Shown here: positions 36,401-44,217 of the stretch, one piece after another
How positions within the stretch are numbered: the stretch's first letter is position 1
Layout: every line of letters starts with the position of its first letter
Assembly: GCA_020636405.1 (NCBI GenBank)
Contig: JACJXW010000006.1
Span: 124,001 to 188,000, forward strand
Length of the DNA stretch: 64,000 nucleotides
Direction: 5' to 3'
From: Lewinellaceae bacterium
GTDB lineage: Bacteria > Bacteroidota > Bacteroidia > Chitinophagales > Saprospiraceae
The notes under the pieces: generated by a model
The model's input: only the letters and a program-made list of their open reading frames with translations
Database searches by the model: none
Told to the model about the DNA's origin: nothing
Program-made: the position numbers and the translations under genes

Positions 36401-38243
36401 CCACAGAGTAGGTTCCTTCGAGCAGGCCTTCCACGGATTCCGTGCTTTCCCCGGTACTCCATTCGTAGGAGTAGGGCGGCGTACCGCCGGATGCGGTTAC
36501 GGTAGCCTCTCCGGTAGCGCCCATGCCACAGACGATCTCCGTGCCGTCAACGGTGGCCTGCAGTTGCGGGGATTCCCCGATCGTAGCCGAACCCATTGCC
36601 TGGCAGCCGTTGGCATCTACTACCACGACCGTATAGGTCCCTGCCGGCAGGTTGTTGATAACCGGGCCGGTGTCACCCGTATTCCAGGCAAAGGAAAAAG
36701 GCATCGTGCCGCCGGATACCACTGCGGTGGCCATTCCGGTAGATTCTCCCGGGCATACTGTTGGGGTTGCTATGACTGTGACCGAAACATTGGGCGGTTG
36801 AGTGACCACCACTGTTCCGGTTTCTGTACATCCATTGGCATCGGTAACGGTTACGCCGTAGGTGCCGCCGGTAAGGCCGCTGACCGTGGCTGTTGACGCA
36901 CCGGTACTCCAGGCGATGGTAAGTGGGGCCAGGCCCTGCACAATGGTGACGGTAGCGGTGCCGTCCGCCGCGTCGCAGGTCGTCACATCGGTGCCGTTCA
37001 GGCTGATCTCCAGGGGTGGGGCTGCCGTTACTTCAACGCTGGCAGAAGCCGTACAGCCCAGTCCGTCGATAATGGTTACGGAATAGGTGCCCGGAGTAAG
37101 GCCGGTGATGGTTTGGGTTACGGCGCCATTGCTCCACAAATATATATACGGTGGAACGCCATTTACCGCCGTAGCGGTTGCCGTACCGTCATTGGTGTCC
37201 GGACAGGATTCCGGGGTAGCGGTGGCCATGGCCTGCAGGGTAGATGTAGGCGTCAGGGTGATCATATCTACGATATCGCAGCCCTGTACATCCGTAATGG
37301 TAACGGAATAAGTGCCGGCGCCAAGGTTCGTGATCCCGGCGGTAGTCGCACCGTTACTCCAGAGATAACTGTAGGGCGGTGTGCCGCCGGTTGCACTGGC
37401 CGTAGCGGAGCCATCGGTTCCTCCCGCGCAATCCGGCCCGGCGCCTGTAACGTCTGACATCAGCGGCGGCGGGGCGCTGACCGTGCCGGAGGCCGAGTCG
37501 CTACAGCCGGTGACATCGGTAACGGTCACCGTGTAGGTGCCTGTTGCCAGTCCGGTTTGAGTAGCTGTGGTGGCTCCATTGCTCCATGCATAAGTGTAAG
37601 GCGGCGTACCGCCGGTAACTACAGCCTGAACTTCGCCGTCATCGCTATCCGGGCAGGTGAGCCCGTTGGTCGTGACCGAAACGTCAAGTGGGTTAATGTC
37701 TACCGTAATACAATTGACTGCCCCACAGAGGTTCTGGTCTGTCATTGTAACGCAATAGGTGCCCGGGTTGGGAGTGCTGATCACCGGGCCGGTGGCTCCG
37801 GTAGACCAGGTGTAGTTGTAAGGCGGGTTGCCTCCCGACCCCGTGGCGGTGATCAGAAAGGGAATCTGGCAGGTATTGGCGGCCAGGCTTACGGTAACTA
37901 CCGTTGGCTGATTAACGGTAGTACTTTGGCTTACGGAAGTGCCGGTGCCGTCCGTGACCGTGACCGAATAACTGCCTGCTGAAATGTTGCTGAGGGTGGA
38001 ACCCGTTGCTCCGGTACTCCATACATAGGTAAAGGGCATGGTTCCTCCGGCCACACTGGCCGCAATACTGCCGGTCGGTAACCCGTAGCAGTTCGGTTCG
38101 GTCACCGTGAGGTTGACGGTGAATTGGGCGCTGGCTACCTGCAACAGGAGTGCAAAGGGTAGGATGAGCAATAATCGGTTACTTGGATGCTGAAGCTTCC
38201 AGGTAAAGCGGTGGCATGCTTTCAGGAGTAGATTTCTACACAT
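33402..38243 (-). CDS. Giant SprB-repeat adhesin with T9SS sorting domain
   Basis: This 1613-residue protein has a signal peptide (RLLLILPFALLLQVASAQF). I count 16 tandem SprB-type repeats of about 72-78 residues (residues about 40-1230), each with a cysteine, GGTPPYTYxWSNGATT and AGTYSVTVTDANGC. After them come a segment with GPNQFLCGPGNDPG, an Ig/PKD-like unit (ITWQVSGPATPSSGTGSQI) and a beta domain. A type A T9SS signal (LLYPNPTMDQVVLEL to VKVLKVLKH) ends the protein. SprB of Flavobacterium is the mobile adhesin for gliding. This shorter relative is likely a surface adhesin carried by T9SS. The repeats are divergent, not identical, so recent expansion is unlikely. Confidence 0.93.
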   Translation of the reverse strand: MCRNLLLKACHRFTWKLQHPSNRLLLILPFALLLQVASAQFTVNLTVTEPNCYGLPTGSIAASVAGGTMPFTYVWSTGATGSTLSNISAGSYSVTVTDGTGTSVSQSTTVNQPTVVTVSLAANTCQIPFLITATGSGGNPPYNYTWSTGATGPVISTPNPGTYCVTMTDQNLCGAVNCITVDINPLDVSVTTNGLTCPDSDDGEVQAVVTGGTPPYTYAWSNGATTATQTGLATGTYTVTVTDVTGCSDSASGTVSAPPPLMSDVTGAGPDCAGGTDGSATASATGGTPPYSYLWSNGATTAGITNLGAGTYSVTITDVQGCDIVDMITLTPTSTLQAMATATPESCPDTNDGTATATAVNGVPPYIYLWSNGAVTQTITGLTPGTYSVTIIDGLGCTASASVEVTAAPPLEISLNGTDVTTCDAADGTATVTIVQGLAPLTIAWSTGASTATVSGLTGGTYGVTVTDANGCTETGTVVVTQPPNVSVTVIATPTVCPGESTGMATAVVSGGTMPFSFAWNTGDTGPVINNLPAGTYTVVVVDANGCQAMGSATIGESPQLQATVDGTEIVCGMGATGEATVTASGGTPPYSYEWSTGESTESVEGLLEGTYSVVITDANGCIAMAEVNIDVVDDFELVIVGRNVLCHGEATGSILVTATGGTPPYTYNWSTGATTNEITNLTAGAYSVTVTEAGGCVAEETITINEPPALNLSVSGTNLTCPDDNNGTATASASGGTPPYSYSWSNGGSTASISGLAAGIYTVTATDANLCEATGSVTLTAPPQLQGTVNSFDVLCAGGSDGFAVANITGGTLPYSYAWSTGGSGSFVEMLSAGSYSVSVSDANGCDLVLNFTVDEPSPIMASLDVTNIFCDDNAGAITASASGGTPPYTFEWSNGGSGATLTGLAAGTYTVTITDQNECEEVLSGTVEQFPGLMLTPVATAPQCAGEMNGSAAVVVTGGTPPFTYLWSNGSTDTELIGIPAGVYSVTVTDAAGCTGETIVSIAEPQELIAQVTPANIVHVDCFGNSTGSATITASGGALPYLYLWSNGQTGATATNLSAGTYTATITDANGCEVMITVVINEPPALVVVVDSGEAGSCDNASDGTATVTASGGTPPYTYLWSNGATTPIVSNLAPGTYSVTVTDANNCPETGIVVIDAFESPECVVVILHPVTEGNTDGELRVTVTGGTGPYTYLWNNGQTTATINNLAAGFYSVTVTDANGCETDCNASLSSPCENITNPGLIGPNQFLCGPGNDPGVIMNIQTPSGGVGPIEYLWMMSTQPGPFNVQTWTAIPNSNFPSYDPPVLYETTYYARCVRREDCTIYLESNIVTIEVGSVANAEINGPSYLCVGDPATFTAGPTSPNAVITWQVSGPATPSSGTGSQITVTASAFGLVYVTLQVVDNGCTAHITERYTATTSPLYCGGQGRSLPINVEVRNQDEGQVIVSWMMEGLLAEDHEFTVEHSDDGVHFEALGDMNTPQAFLGSMNYYEFEHRSPKRGRNFYRIQINSPYGAAFFSEIGEAILYNDSEVALLYPNPTMDQVVLELFENFGQEVQVEVFNANGARTLSRTISEETQRAEFDLSNYPSGVYFFNLRYSKSGVKVLKVLKH

Positions 38244-39220
38244 CTGGATCGATAATTTGTTAGCTGAATAAATATATGCTTAGTAAACCTTTACGATGGT
38301 TTCCCTTCGTTAGGTTCGGTTTAAGCTCAACAAATTGTTATCCTGGCAATGAAATATGCAAAAGCACAGCTGACGTTCGCTTGTAAACAGTCTACTTTTT
38401 TTGCTTGGAAAACTGTTCTCCCATGCTTCGTTTTTGCCTGGACAACGCCAAGTGCCCGAAGGAGAAAGAGTGGAACCCCTAGAGAACCAAACATTCCAAA
38501 CCCACTTCGGGGATACTAATATCTTTCCTGGAAACCAAAGAGATAGCAGGCCTGTGGAGGCTATCCGGGGGGTATTTTTCTAAAGGCCTGTAATAGCCGG
38601 AGGCTAATCCAAGGGGATGGACAGGGTAGTTACAGAAACTTGTAAAATGCTTACTCGTGTTACAAAGAAACAAATTTTACTTTAAACAATCAATCATTGC
38701 CCGGCTCTTTTTCTAAAGGCAGAAATAGGCATTGGCGCATTTTTCCTGTAAATACTGGGTTCGAGGGACTCTTTTGGGGCCATTCCGCGCAAAAAAAAAG
38801 TCGCATCACAAGAAAATGTGATACGACCTACTACTAACAAATTATAATCCCATGAACATGAATGTCTTTTCGATGGCCGTCCAGGAACTTTATTCCTTCT
38901 CGGCAATGGCCGGCATAGGGCGCCGATCCATTAATAAACTTACAACAGCTTGCCTTTATTTTACGGATTATGTAAAAACTGATATTCGCAAACTGTTTAA
39001 TCCAATAACACCACAAAAGGGGTGTTTGGTTGTAATTGATGTAAAATTAATAGTTTTGTAACACATATTCTAGAGGCCGGCGAGAATTTCTTACGATTTA
39101 GGCCTAATAAAACCCATTGTCAGCCTGAAAAAACAGGTGCACGAGCCAACCCGGGCTCCAGGAAATTGACCCTTTATCAAAAGGATCTTTTCTAAAGACA
39201 CCTAGCGTGGGGGCAGATCG
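38244..39220. other. ~980-bp gene-poor gap upstream of the adhesin
   Basis: It should hold the adhesin promoter next to 38243. I see no convincing gene. A 69-codon frame at 38852-39061 on the plus strand has no recognisable features, though its composition is not absurd. The only clear signal is the U-tailed hairpin at 38800-38827. A weaker hairpin (AACACC...GGGTGTT) lies near 39007-39028. Confidence 0.5.
38800..38827 (-). terminator. Intrinsic terminator, minus strand
   Basis: On the minus strand GTCGTATCACA pairs with TGTGATGCGAC (one mismatch) around TTTTCT and is followed by nine T. The nearest minus-strand gene ends about 390 bp upstream at 39221, so it may end that long 3' region or an unannotated small RNA. 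Confidence 0.7.
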
Positions 39221-40882
39221 CTACCGGCGTTTAAAAAATACAAACCCATTCTTTCGCCCGATCTCTTCCAACGTCTCCATCTCCTCCAGCGGTTTGGCCC
39301 TATGAACTTTGGTGACGATATAGGCCGGTTTGTCCAGCGGATCGAAGAAAAGGCGGTCCATACAGGCCGTATCTTTGAAGCAGGCCTGGCCCGGGCCGTC
39401 GGGGCGCCCGTAGAAGAGGTGGGCATAGGTTTTATAGCCGTGGGCAGCCAGGTAGCAGTCTTCCCCGGCCTTTTCCGTAAAAAAGTCCACAGCAGCGCGC
39501 TGGGAATAGCCTTCAATGCGCTTGATGAAAAAAACGAGGGACAGCAGGACGAAAACCGCCGTGCCGCCGTACAGGGCCAGGAATGAGCGCGGGCGGTTCC
39601 CCCGGCGATAGGTGGTGAAAAAATAACCCAGCAGCCCCAGTAGGAACAGGCCCGGCAGGGCCTCGAGGCCTGACCAGTGCACCTCCGCTTCCAGGTTGCC
39701 CTGCGCAAAGGGGTCGTTGAACAGGGGCTTAAGGATATCCGCGTTCATGCCGATGAAGGGCAGCGCAACGGTAGCCAGGATGAACAACCCTCCCACAGAC
39801 CAGAGCCCAAGGGCCATCCAGCGGTTGAGGCGCACCTGGCCGTCGAGCATGTTTTCGATGGTAAGAGCGGCCAGGTAAGTAAGTGGGAAGTAACACATGG
39901 AAGAATAGTGCACGATCTTGGACTGCACGATGGTGAACAAAATGAGCACCACCCAGAAGAGGTATTTCATCCAGCGGCGAAAGTCGTTGAGATAAGGAAG
40001 GTTCTCATCCGGCATCGGGAAAAAGGCGCGGATGGCGAAGATGGAAGCCGGAAAGCAGCCCACCAGCAAAACGACAAAGTGGTAGCCGGGAAATCCCGCA
40101 TGCCCCGCATCGGGAGTACTGAACAGCCGGTACTGGTATACGTTGAACTCGTAGATGAACCGGGGGCCGTTCTGGAGGGTCTCCACCCCGTACCAGACCA
40201 GGCTGACCAGGGCGGCGGACAGGGTGAAAAACAGGAATTGCGGCACATTCACGTAAAAGCGGAAACGTTGGTACACCCAGTACACCCCCATGGTGAGCAC
40301 GGCGACCAGGTAGGCCACCTGCCCTTTGGTGAGAATGCCCATGCCGATCCAGAAACCACCCAGAAAGAGGTACCACCATCGGTTCTTAGCCAGCACGATG
40401 TCGCTGTATTGATTCTTTTTCCAGTGGAACAGAATGAAATAGTAAAGCCCCAGAAAAATGAACAGATTGAACCAGGGGTCGATGATGCCGGACTTGAAAT
40501 ACAGGAAGGGAAGTATGCTGCCGAAATAGGCGCCCGCCCAGAGGACGCCGAACCGGGTGCCTTTCAGCCGCTGCCCCATGCGGAACAGCAGCGGCAATGT
40601 AATTATGCCACAAATGGCGTTGGGAAAGCGGGCGGCAAAGTCGCCCACCCCAAAGAGGGCCATGGCCCCGGCCTGCAGCCAGAAAAAGAAAGGCGGCTTC
40701 TGAAAAAAAGGCTCGAAGTTGACGTGCACCCGCGTATAGTCCTTCAGGATCAGCATCTCCCGGCTAATCTCGGCAAAGTTGATCTCGTCCCAGTCGAAGA
40801 GGTGTACCCCCCCCAGGAAAGGAATAAAGAAAAGGGCGCCTAAGAGGGCAAAGCCCAGGCTGTATCTTGTCGTGTCATTCAT
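39221..40882 (-). CDS. GT39/ArnT-like polyprenyl-phosphate glycosyltransferase
   Basis: The product is 553 residues from ATG 40882 (MNDTTRYSLGFALLG). It has about 11-12 transmembrane helices. The first periplasmic loop carries FDWDEINFAEISREM, the acidic pair that in ArnT/PMT enzymes coordinates the metal and lipid-linked sugar, and FFQKPPFFFWLQAGAMALFG matches the conserved second loop (landmark QKPPFFFW). A C-terminal periplasmic domain follows from about residue 440. Such enzymes move a sugar from undecaprenyl phosphate to lipid A or protein. The acceptor here is unknown. A stop-to-start gap of 91 bp links it to the upstream 2OG-oxygenase gene on the same strand. Confidence 0.88.
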   Translation of the reverse strand: MNDTTRYSLGFALLGALFFIPFLGGVHLFDWDEINFAEISREMLILKDYTRVHVNFEPFFQKPPFFFWLQAGAMALFGVGDFAARFPNAICGIITLPLLFRMGQRLKGTRFGVLWAGAYFGSILPFLYFKSGIIDPWFNLFIFLGLYYFILFHWKKNQYSDIVLAKNRWWYLFLGGFWIGMGILTKGQVAYLVAVLTMGVYWVYQRFRFYVNVPQFLFFTLSAALVSLVWYGVETLQNGPRFIYEFNVYQYRLFSTPDAGHAGFPGYHFVVLLVGCFPASIFAIRAFFPMPDENLPYLNDFRRWMKYLFWVVLILFTIVQSKIVHYSSMCYFPLTYLAALTIENMLDGQVRLNRWMALGLWSVGGLFILATVALPFIGMNADILKPLFNDPFAQGNLEAEVHWSGLEALPGLFLLGLLGYFFTTYRRGNRPRSFLALYGGTAVFVLLSLVFFIKRIEGYSQRAAVDFFTEKAGEDCYLAAHGYKTYAHLFYGRPDGPGQACFKDTACMDRLFFDPLDKPAYIVTKVHRAKPLEEMETLEEIGRKNGFVFFKRR

Positions 40883-40973
40883 GATTTCAACGGTTGTCCT
40901 ACATGGAGGCGCCGGGCGCAAAGGGAGTGAGCAAACGGCCGGCAGGGAAAAGTGCTACGCCTCTGCATCCTGG

Positions 40974-41825
40974 TTATTTCTTTCGATTAAACAAGTTCAA
41001 TATCTTGCTCACAATATCGTCATTGATCCCGAGTGCACGTTTGATCCTGGAATAAATGTTAACCGCCTGTTTATCCAGCCAGATGAAGAACGCCTTGAAC
41101 CCATCCGTGGGACGAGCCTGATAGTTGGTGGCCCGCACCCGTGGCGCCTCTTTTTCTTCGGTGAAATAGTAGAGGGCTATGGATTTTCGGGTCATATCTT
41201 CCGGGCATTCGATAGGGTCGGGCAGGCCGTGGAAGGAGTCCTCATCGGTATTGAAGATGGCACAGCGGTTAAACCCGGGGCTGACCTTCTGAACGCATTC
41301 CTTCATGTCGCGCGACCACAGCTCCAGGTCGCCCTTGTATTCCGGTTTCCAGCCTTCGTTTAGATAGACCAGCAAGTTGACCCGCCGGCGCCAGGTGCGT
41401 TTGTGGGGGTGTACGGTGAAGTCGGCGTGGATGTTGAGGTACCCGCCACGCCGGCTTTGGTGCAGGCCGCCCCCTTCCAGGGAAGGGTCAGCTTTGAGCC
41501 CGGGGATGCCGGTCAGCTCGCTGAGCGCTGTGACGAACTCCTCACTGTTGAGCTTGCGAATGACTTCCTGGAGGAAGCCGGGGATGAGGTTCATCTTATT
41601 GAGGCCATGTTTCTTTTCATTGATGTGTACGTAGTGTATCCAGCCTTGGTCTTGTACCCGGGGGAAGGCGTTCATTGCCTGGCGGGCTGCCCAGTCTTCC
41701 AGGAAGTTGTCGAATTGGGCATGTGGGTAAGGGGATGCCTGCTGATAAGTAGAAGCTTGGTTCCGGAAAGTGGCGCTCCACCTTTCCAGGTCGATGATCT
41801 GATGTTGGGTGTTTTGTTCTACCAT
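40974..41825 (-). CDS. 2-oxoglutarate/Fe(II)-dependent oxygenase (prolyl-4-hydroxylase-like)
   Basis: The product is 283 residues from ATG 41825; a TTG four codons upstream is less likely. The double-stranded beta-helix ligands are H133-x-D135 in YLNIHADFT and the distal H199 in DEDSFHGLP. R213 in MTRKSIALYYF should bind 2-oxoglutarate. The N-terminal WIHYVHINEKKHGLN is typical of 2OG-Fe(II) oxygenases found in polysaccharide and sugar-modification loci. It probably hydroxylates a peptide or a small molecule. Between GT39 genes and a methyltransferase, the context suggests surface-glycan modification but does not prove it. Confidence 0.88.
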   Translation of the reverse strand: MVEQNTQHQIIDLERWSATFRNQASTYQQASPYPHAQFDNFLEDWAARQAMNAFPRVQDQGWIHYVHINEKKHGLNKMNLIPGFLQEVIRKLNSEEFVTALSELTGIPGLKADPSLEGGGLHQSRRGGYLNIHADFTVHPHKRTWRRRVNLLVYLNEGWKPEYKGDLELWSRDMKECVQKVSPGFNRCAIFNTDEDSFHGLPDPIECPEDMTRKSIALYYFTEEKEAPRVRATNYQARPTDGFKAFFIWLDKQAVNIYSRIKRALGINDDIVSKILNLFNRKK

Positions 41826-41922
41826 GGCTGAAAGCAATTGAAGTCGGGGTCAAAGATAAAGCAATTTAGAGCTTGTTGGTTTTGATCGTTACCGGTTGTT
41901 TATTGCGAAGAACCCTTCAGTA

Positions 41923-42456
41923 TCAGGCGTATTTCCACTGCCGGAAAAATTCCCAAACGACAATGCCCAGGCACACGGCGATGTTCAGAGAGTGTTTGGT
42001 GCCAAACTGGGGAACTTCTATGCAGCCGTCCACCAGCGCCATGGCCTCTTCACTGACGCCTTCTACCTCATTTCCGAAAACGAGTGCGTACTTTTGTCCA
42101 GCTTCTACGCGGACATCCTGCAACAGCGTGCGCCGGTCGGCCTGCTCAACGGCCAGTACCCGGTAATGCCGCCCCTTCAAATGGCGAATGGCGGCCGCCA
42201 CATTCTTTTCGTAGGCCCATTCTACCGACTCGGTCGCACCAATGGCCGTCTTCAGGATCTCGCGATGGGGTGGAGTAGCGGTGATCCCGCAGAGGTAGAT
42301 CTTTTCCAGGGTGAAGGCATCGGCCGTGCGGAAAGCAGCGCCCACATTGAGCGCGGAACGAATATTGTCGAGTACCAGCGTGACGGGCGCCTTTTCCAGG
42401 GTTTTGAATTGCTCGATGCTGGGGCGGTTGAGTTCTTTCAGGCTGAGTTTTCGCAT
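41923..42456 (-). CDS. SpoU/TrmH family RNA 2'-O-methyltransferase
   Basis: This 177-residue protein shows the three SpoU motifs: motif 1 NIRSALNVGAAFRTADAF, motif 2 YALVFGNEVEGVSEEAM and motif 3 VPQFGTKHSLNIAVCLGIV. It forms a trefoil-knot SAM site and methylates a ribose 2'-OH in tRNA or rRNA. The length is that of the short TrmL/TrmH-like group without an extra RNA-binding domain. Which nucleotide is modified cannot be said. It lies on the same strand as the oxygenase, with a 97-bp gap. Confidence 0.93.
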   Translation of the reverse strand: MRKLSLKELNRPSIEQFKTLEKAPVTLVLDNIRSALNVGAAFRTADAFTLEKIYLCGITATPPHREILKTAIGATESVEWAYEKNVAAAIRHLKGRHYRVLAVEQADRRTLLQDVRVEAGQKYALVFGNEVEGVSEEAMALVDGCIEVPQFGTKHSLNIAVCLGIVVWEFFRQWKYA

Positions 42457-42577
42457 GCCGCAAAGGTAACTTTTGTTGAAGAAACCCGCGAGGGTAGCAG
42501 TTGATGATTTTTGAATTCCAGCGTTTATTGGAGGCGCCCGGGCATCCTCCTTTACATTAAAGATCGCAAATCAAAAA

Positions 42578-43990
42578 TCACTCCATCCGCTGGTACAATA
42601 TCACCCTGACTCCACCTTTCTTCCATTGCTCCACTATCCGCCATTCTCTTCTGAGGCTAAGGATCTCGTCATCTCTGAAATCATTCATCACATTGGAGTA
42701 GAAGATATAGCTGTCTGTAGACAGGTCTTTTTCTTTCATACCCCGTTGCTCATCGTTAGCTTCTTTGTATTTCAGAGGGCCGATCTCGGGGAAGGCCGTT
42801 CCTACGGACTCCAGCGGTATGTTCTGTTCGGCCAGGTAGCCCAGCATTTCATGGCGCAGGCGGTAATAAGGAAGGTGGGCCAGGGTAGAATCCCAACCCT
42901 GAGATACGGTATCCGGATAGATCCACAGGTTGCCCGTCAGCAGGCCGGCAAGGGCGGCGCCGAAGAGCAGGCGGCGGATGCGAAGTGTGAGTGGCGTGTG
43001 CACCAGTAGGGTGTAGAAAAAGATCGAAAGGCTCAGAAAAATGGGCAGCAGGTAGCGGTGCCCGTGCAGGCCCCGGTAGAGCAGGAAGGTAATGCTGAGC
43101 AGGGGCAGGCAAAGAGCCAGCAGCCAGAAGGCCTTCTGTACCTTCTCATCCCTATCCGGAGTGCGGCTTTTCCACCACCGGTAGGCCAACCAACCGAGAG
43201 GCAGCCAGATGAATACCCGGCCGTAGTCGGCCAGGCGCCAGGCTAACGTGACGGCGTTTCTGAAAATGCCCGGAAGGCCTACGCGTTCAAAACTGGGGGC
43301 CCACGGCATTTCCGCATGATAGCCCACCCAGCCCTTCATCTGATAATGGTAGGCCAGAAAGGTAAGAGCGAGTAACCCGCCGGGTATGTAGGGCAACACC
43401 TGGCGTACCGGCGTCAGCCAGTTTTTATTCCAGTGGAGGAGGAGCCCGAAAAGATAGAGGATGCCCATCAGCATCATGCCTCGGGTACTGATCACGGCCA
43501 GCCCCATAGCCCCCAGGATCTGGGCGCCAGTTTGTCGGGCCAGGATGCCGTATAGCACCAACAGAAAAAAACAAGCCAGTGCGATATCCGGGCTGACAAG
43601 GACCGCCTGTCCAGCCAATACAGGGTCGGCAACGGCGAGTAAGGCCAGCATCCAGCTGTTCTCCCTCCCGCCAAAATAGTCTCCAATCCGAAAGAGCAGG
43701 ACGATCAGCCCCAGGAGAAAGGGCAGCATGGCCAGATGGCTGGCCGCCAGGCTCTTACCAAAGAGCTTCCAAACCCCAGCCAGGTACATGCCAAAAGCCG
43801 GCGGGTGGCCGCTGTCGATCTCATCCGGCAGTAACAGATAGCGGAAGTCGTTTTCGAAATACCAGTGCGCATGCTTCGACCCCAACTGAATGGTATCCCA
43901 GAAGAAGACGTGGTGGCGTACGAGAAAAGTGGCGGTGATGGCCAGCAACAGCAAAGCGCCGAGGGCGATATTTCGGGGAGAGAGGGGCAT
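42578..43990 (-). CDS. Second GT39/ArnT-like membrane glycosyltransferase, divergent
   Basis: This 470-residue protein has about 10-11 transmembrane helices and the layout of GT39/GT83 enzymes. The acidic first-loop motif is weak (FWDTIQLGSKHAHWYFEND, landmarks WDTIQ and DEIDSGHPP). DSGHPPAFGMYLAGVWKLFG corresponds to the second conserved loop. It is more diverged than the neighbour at 39221, with little C-terminal periplasmic domain. The start ATG at 43990 is preceded after 2 bp by a 10-unit octamer array. That array may affect translation or transcription and could vary between strains. The substrate is unknown. Confidence 0.78.
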   Translation of the reverse strand: MPLSPRNIALGALLLLAITATFLVRHHVFFWDTIQLGSKHAHWYFENDFRYLLLPDEIDSGHPPAFGMYLAGVWKLFGKSLAASHLAMLPFLLGLIVLLFRIGDYFGGRENSWMLALLAVADPVLAGQAVLVSPDIALACFFLLVLYGILARQTGAQILGAMGLAVISTRGMMLMGILYLFGLLLHWNKNWLTPVRQVLPYIPGGLLALTFLAYHYQMKGWVGYHAEMPWAPSFERVGLPGIFRNAVTLAWRLADYGRVFIWLPLGWLAYRWWKSRTPDRDEKVQKAFWLLALCLPLLSITFLLYRGLHGHRYLLPIFLSLSIFFYTLLVHTPLTLRIRRLLFGAALAGLLTGNLWIYPDTVSQGWDSTLAHLPYYRLRHEMLGYLAEQNIPLESVGTAFPEIGPLKYKEANDEQRGMKEKDLSTDSYIFYSNVMNDFRDDEILSLRREWRIVEQWKKGGVRVILYQRME

Positions 43991-43992
43991 GG

Positions 43993-44072
43993 TTCGTGTA
44001 TTCGTGTATTCGTGTAATCGTGTAATCGTGTATTCGTGTATTCGTGTAATCGTGTATTCGTGTATTCGTGTG
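43993..44072. repeat. 8-bp tandem array, ten units of TTCGTGTA/ATCGTGTA
   Basis: Ten contiguous octamers, the reverse complement of the CGAATACA family, begin 2 bp upstream of the GT39 start codon. A shorter run CGAATCAACGAATCACGAATAA lies at 44179-44200 before the pyrG stop. Confidence 0.95.
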
Positions 44073-44217
44073 TACTTACAGGTGTATACGATGAAGGTTA
44101 GATCCCCGCTTTCGCCATCACCTTCGCCATCACCTTCGCCAAGGCTAGGGCGCTCGAAGAAGGCTACGGTCGATGGAGACGAATCAACGAATCACGAATA
44201 ACCAATTACTCCAGCCC

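Noticed and set aside
33753..37982. Chain of plus-strand frames opposite the adhesin
   Set aside because: Antisense shadows of the SprB repeats with Gly/Arg/Val bias and no independent signals.
38852..39061. 69-codon plus-strand gene in the gap upstream of the adhesin
   Set aside because: No signal peptide, helix pattern, motif or neighbour support. Kept only as a mention in the gap description.
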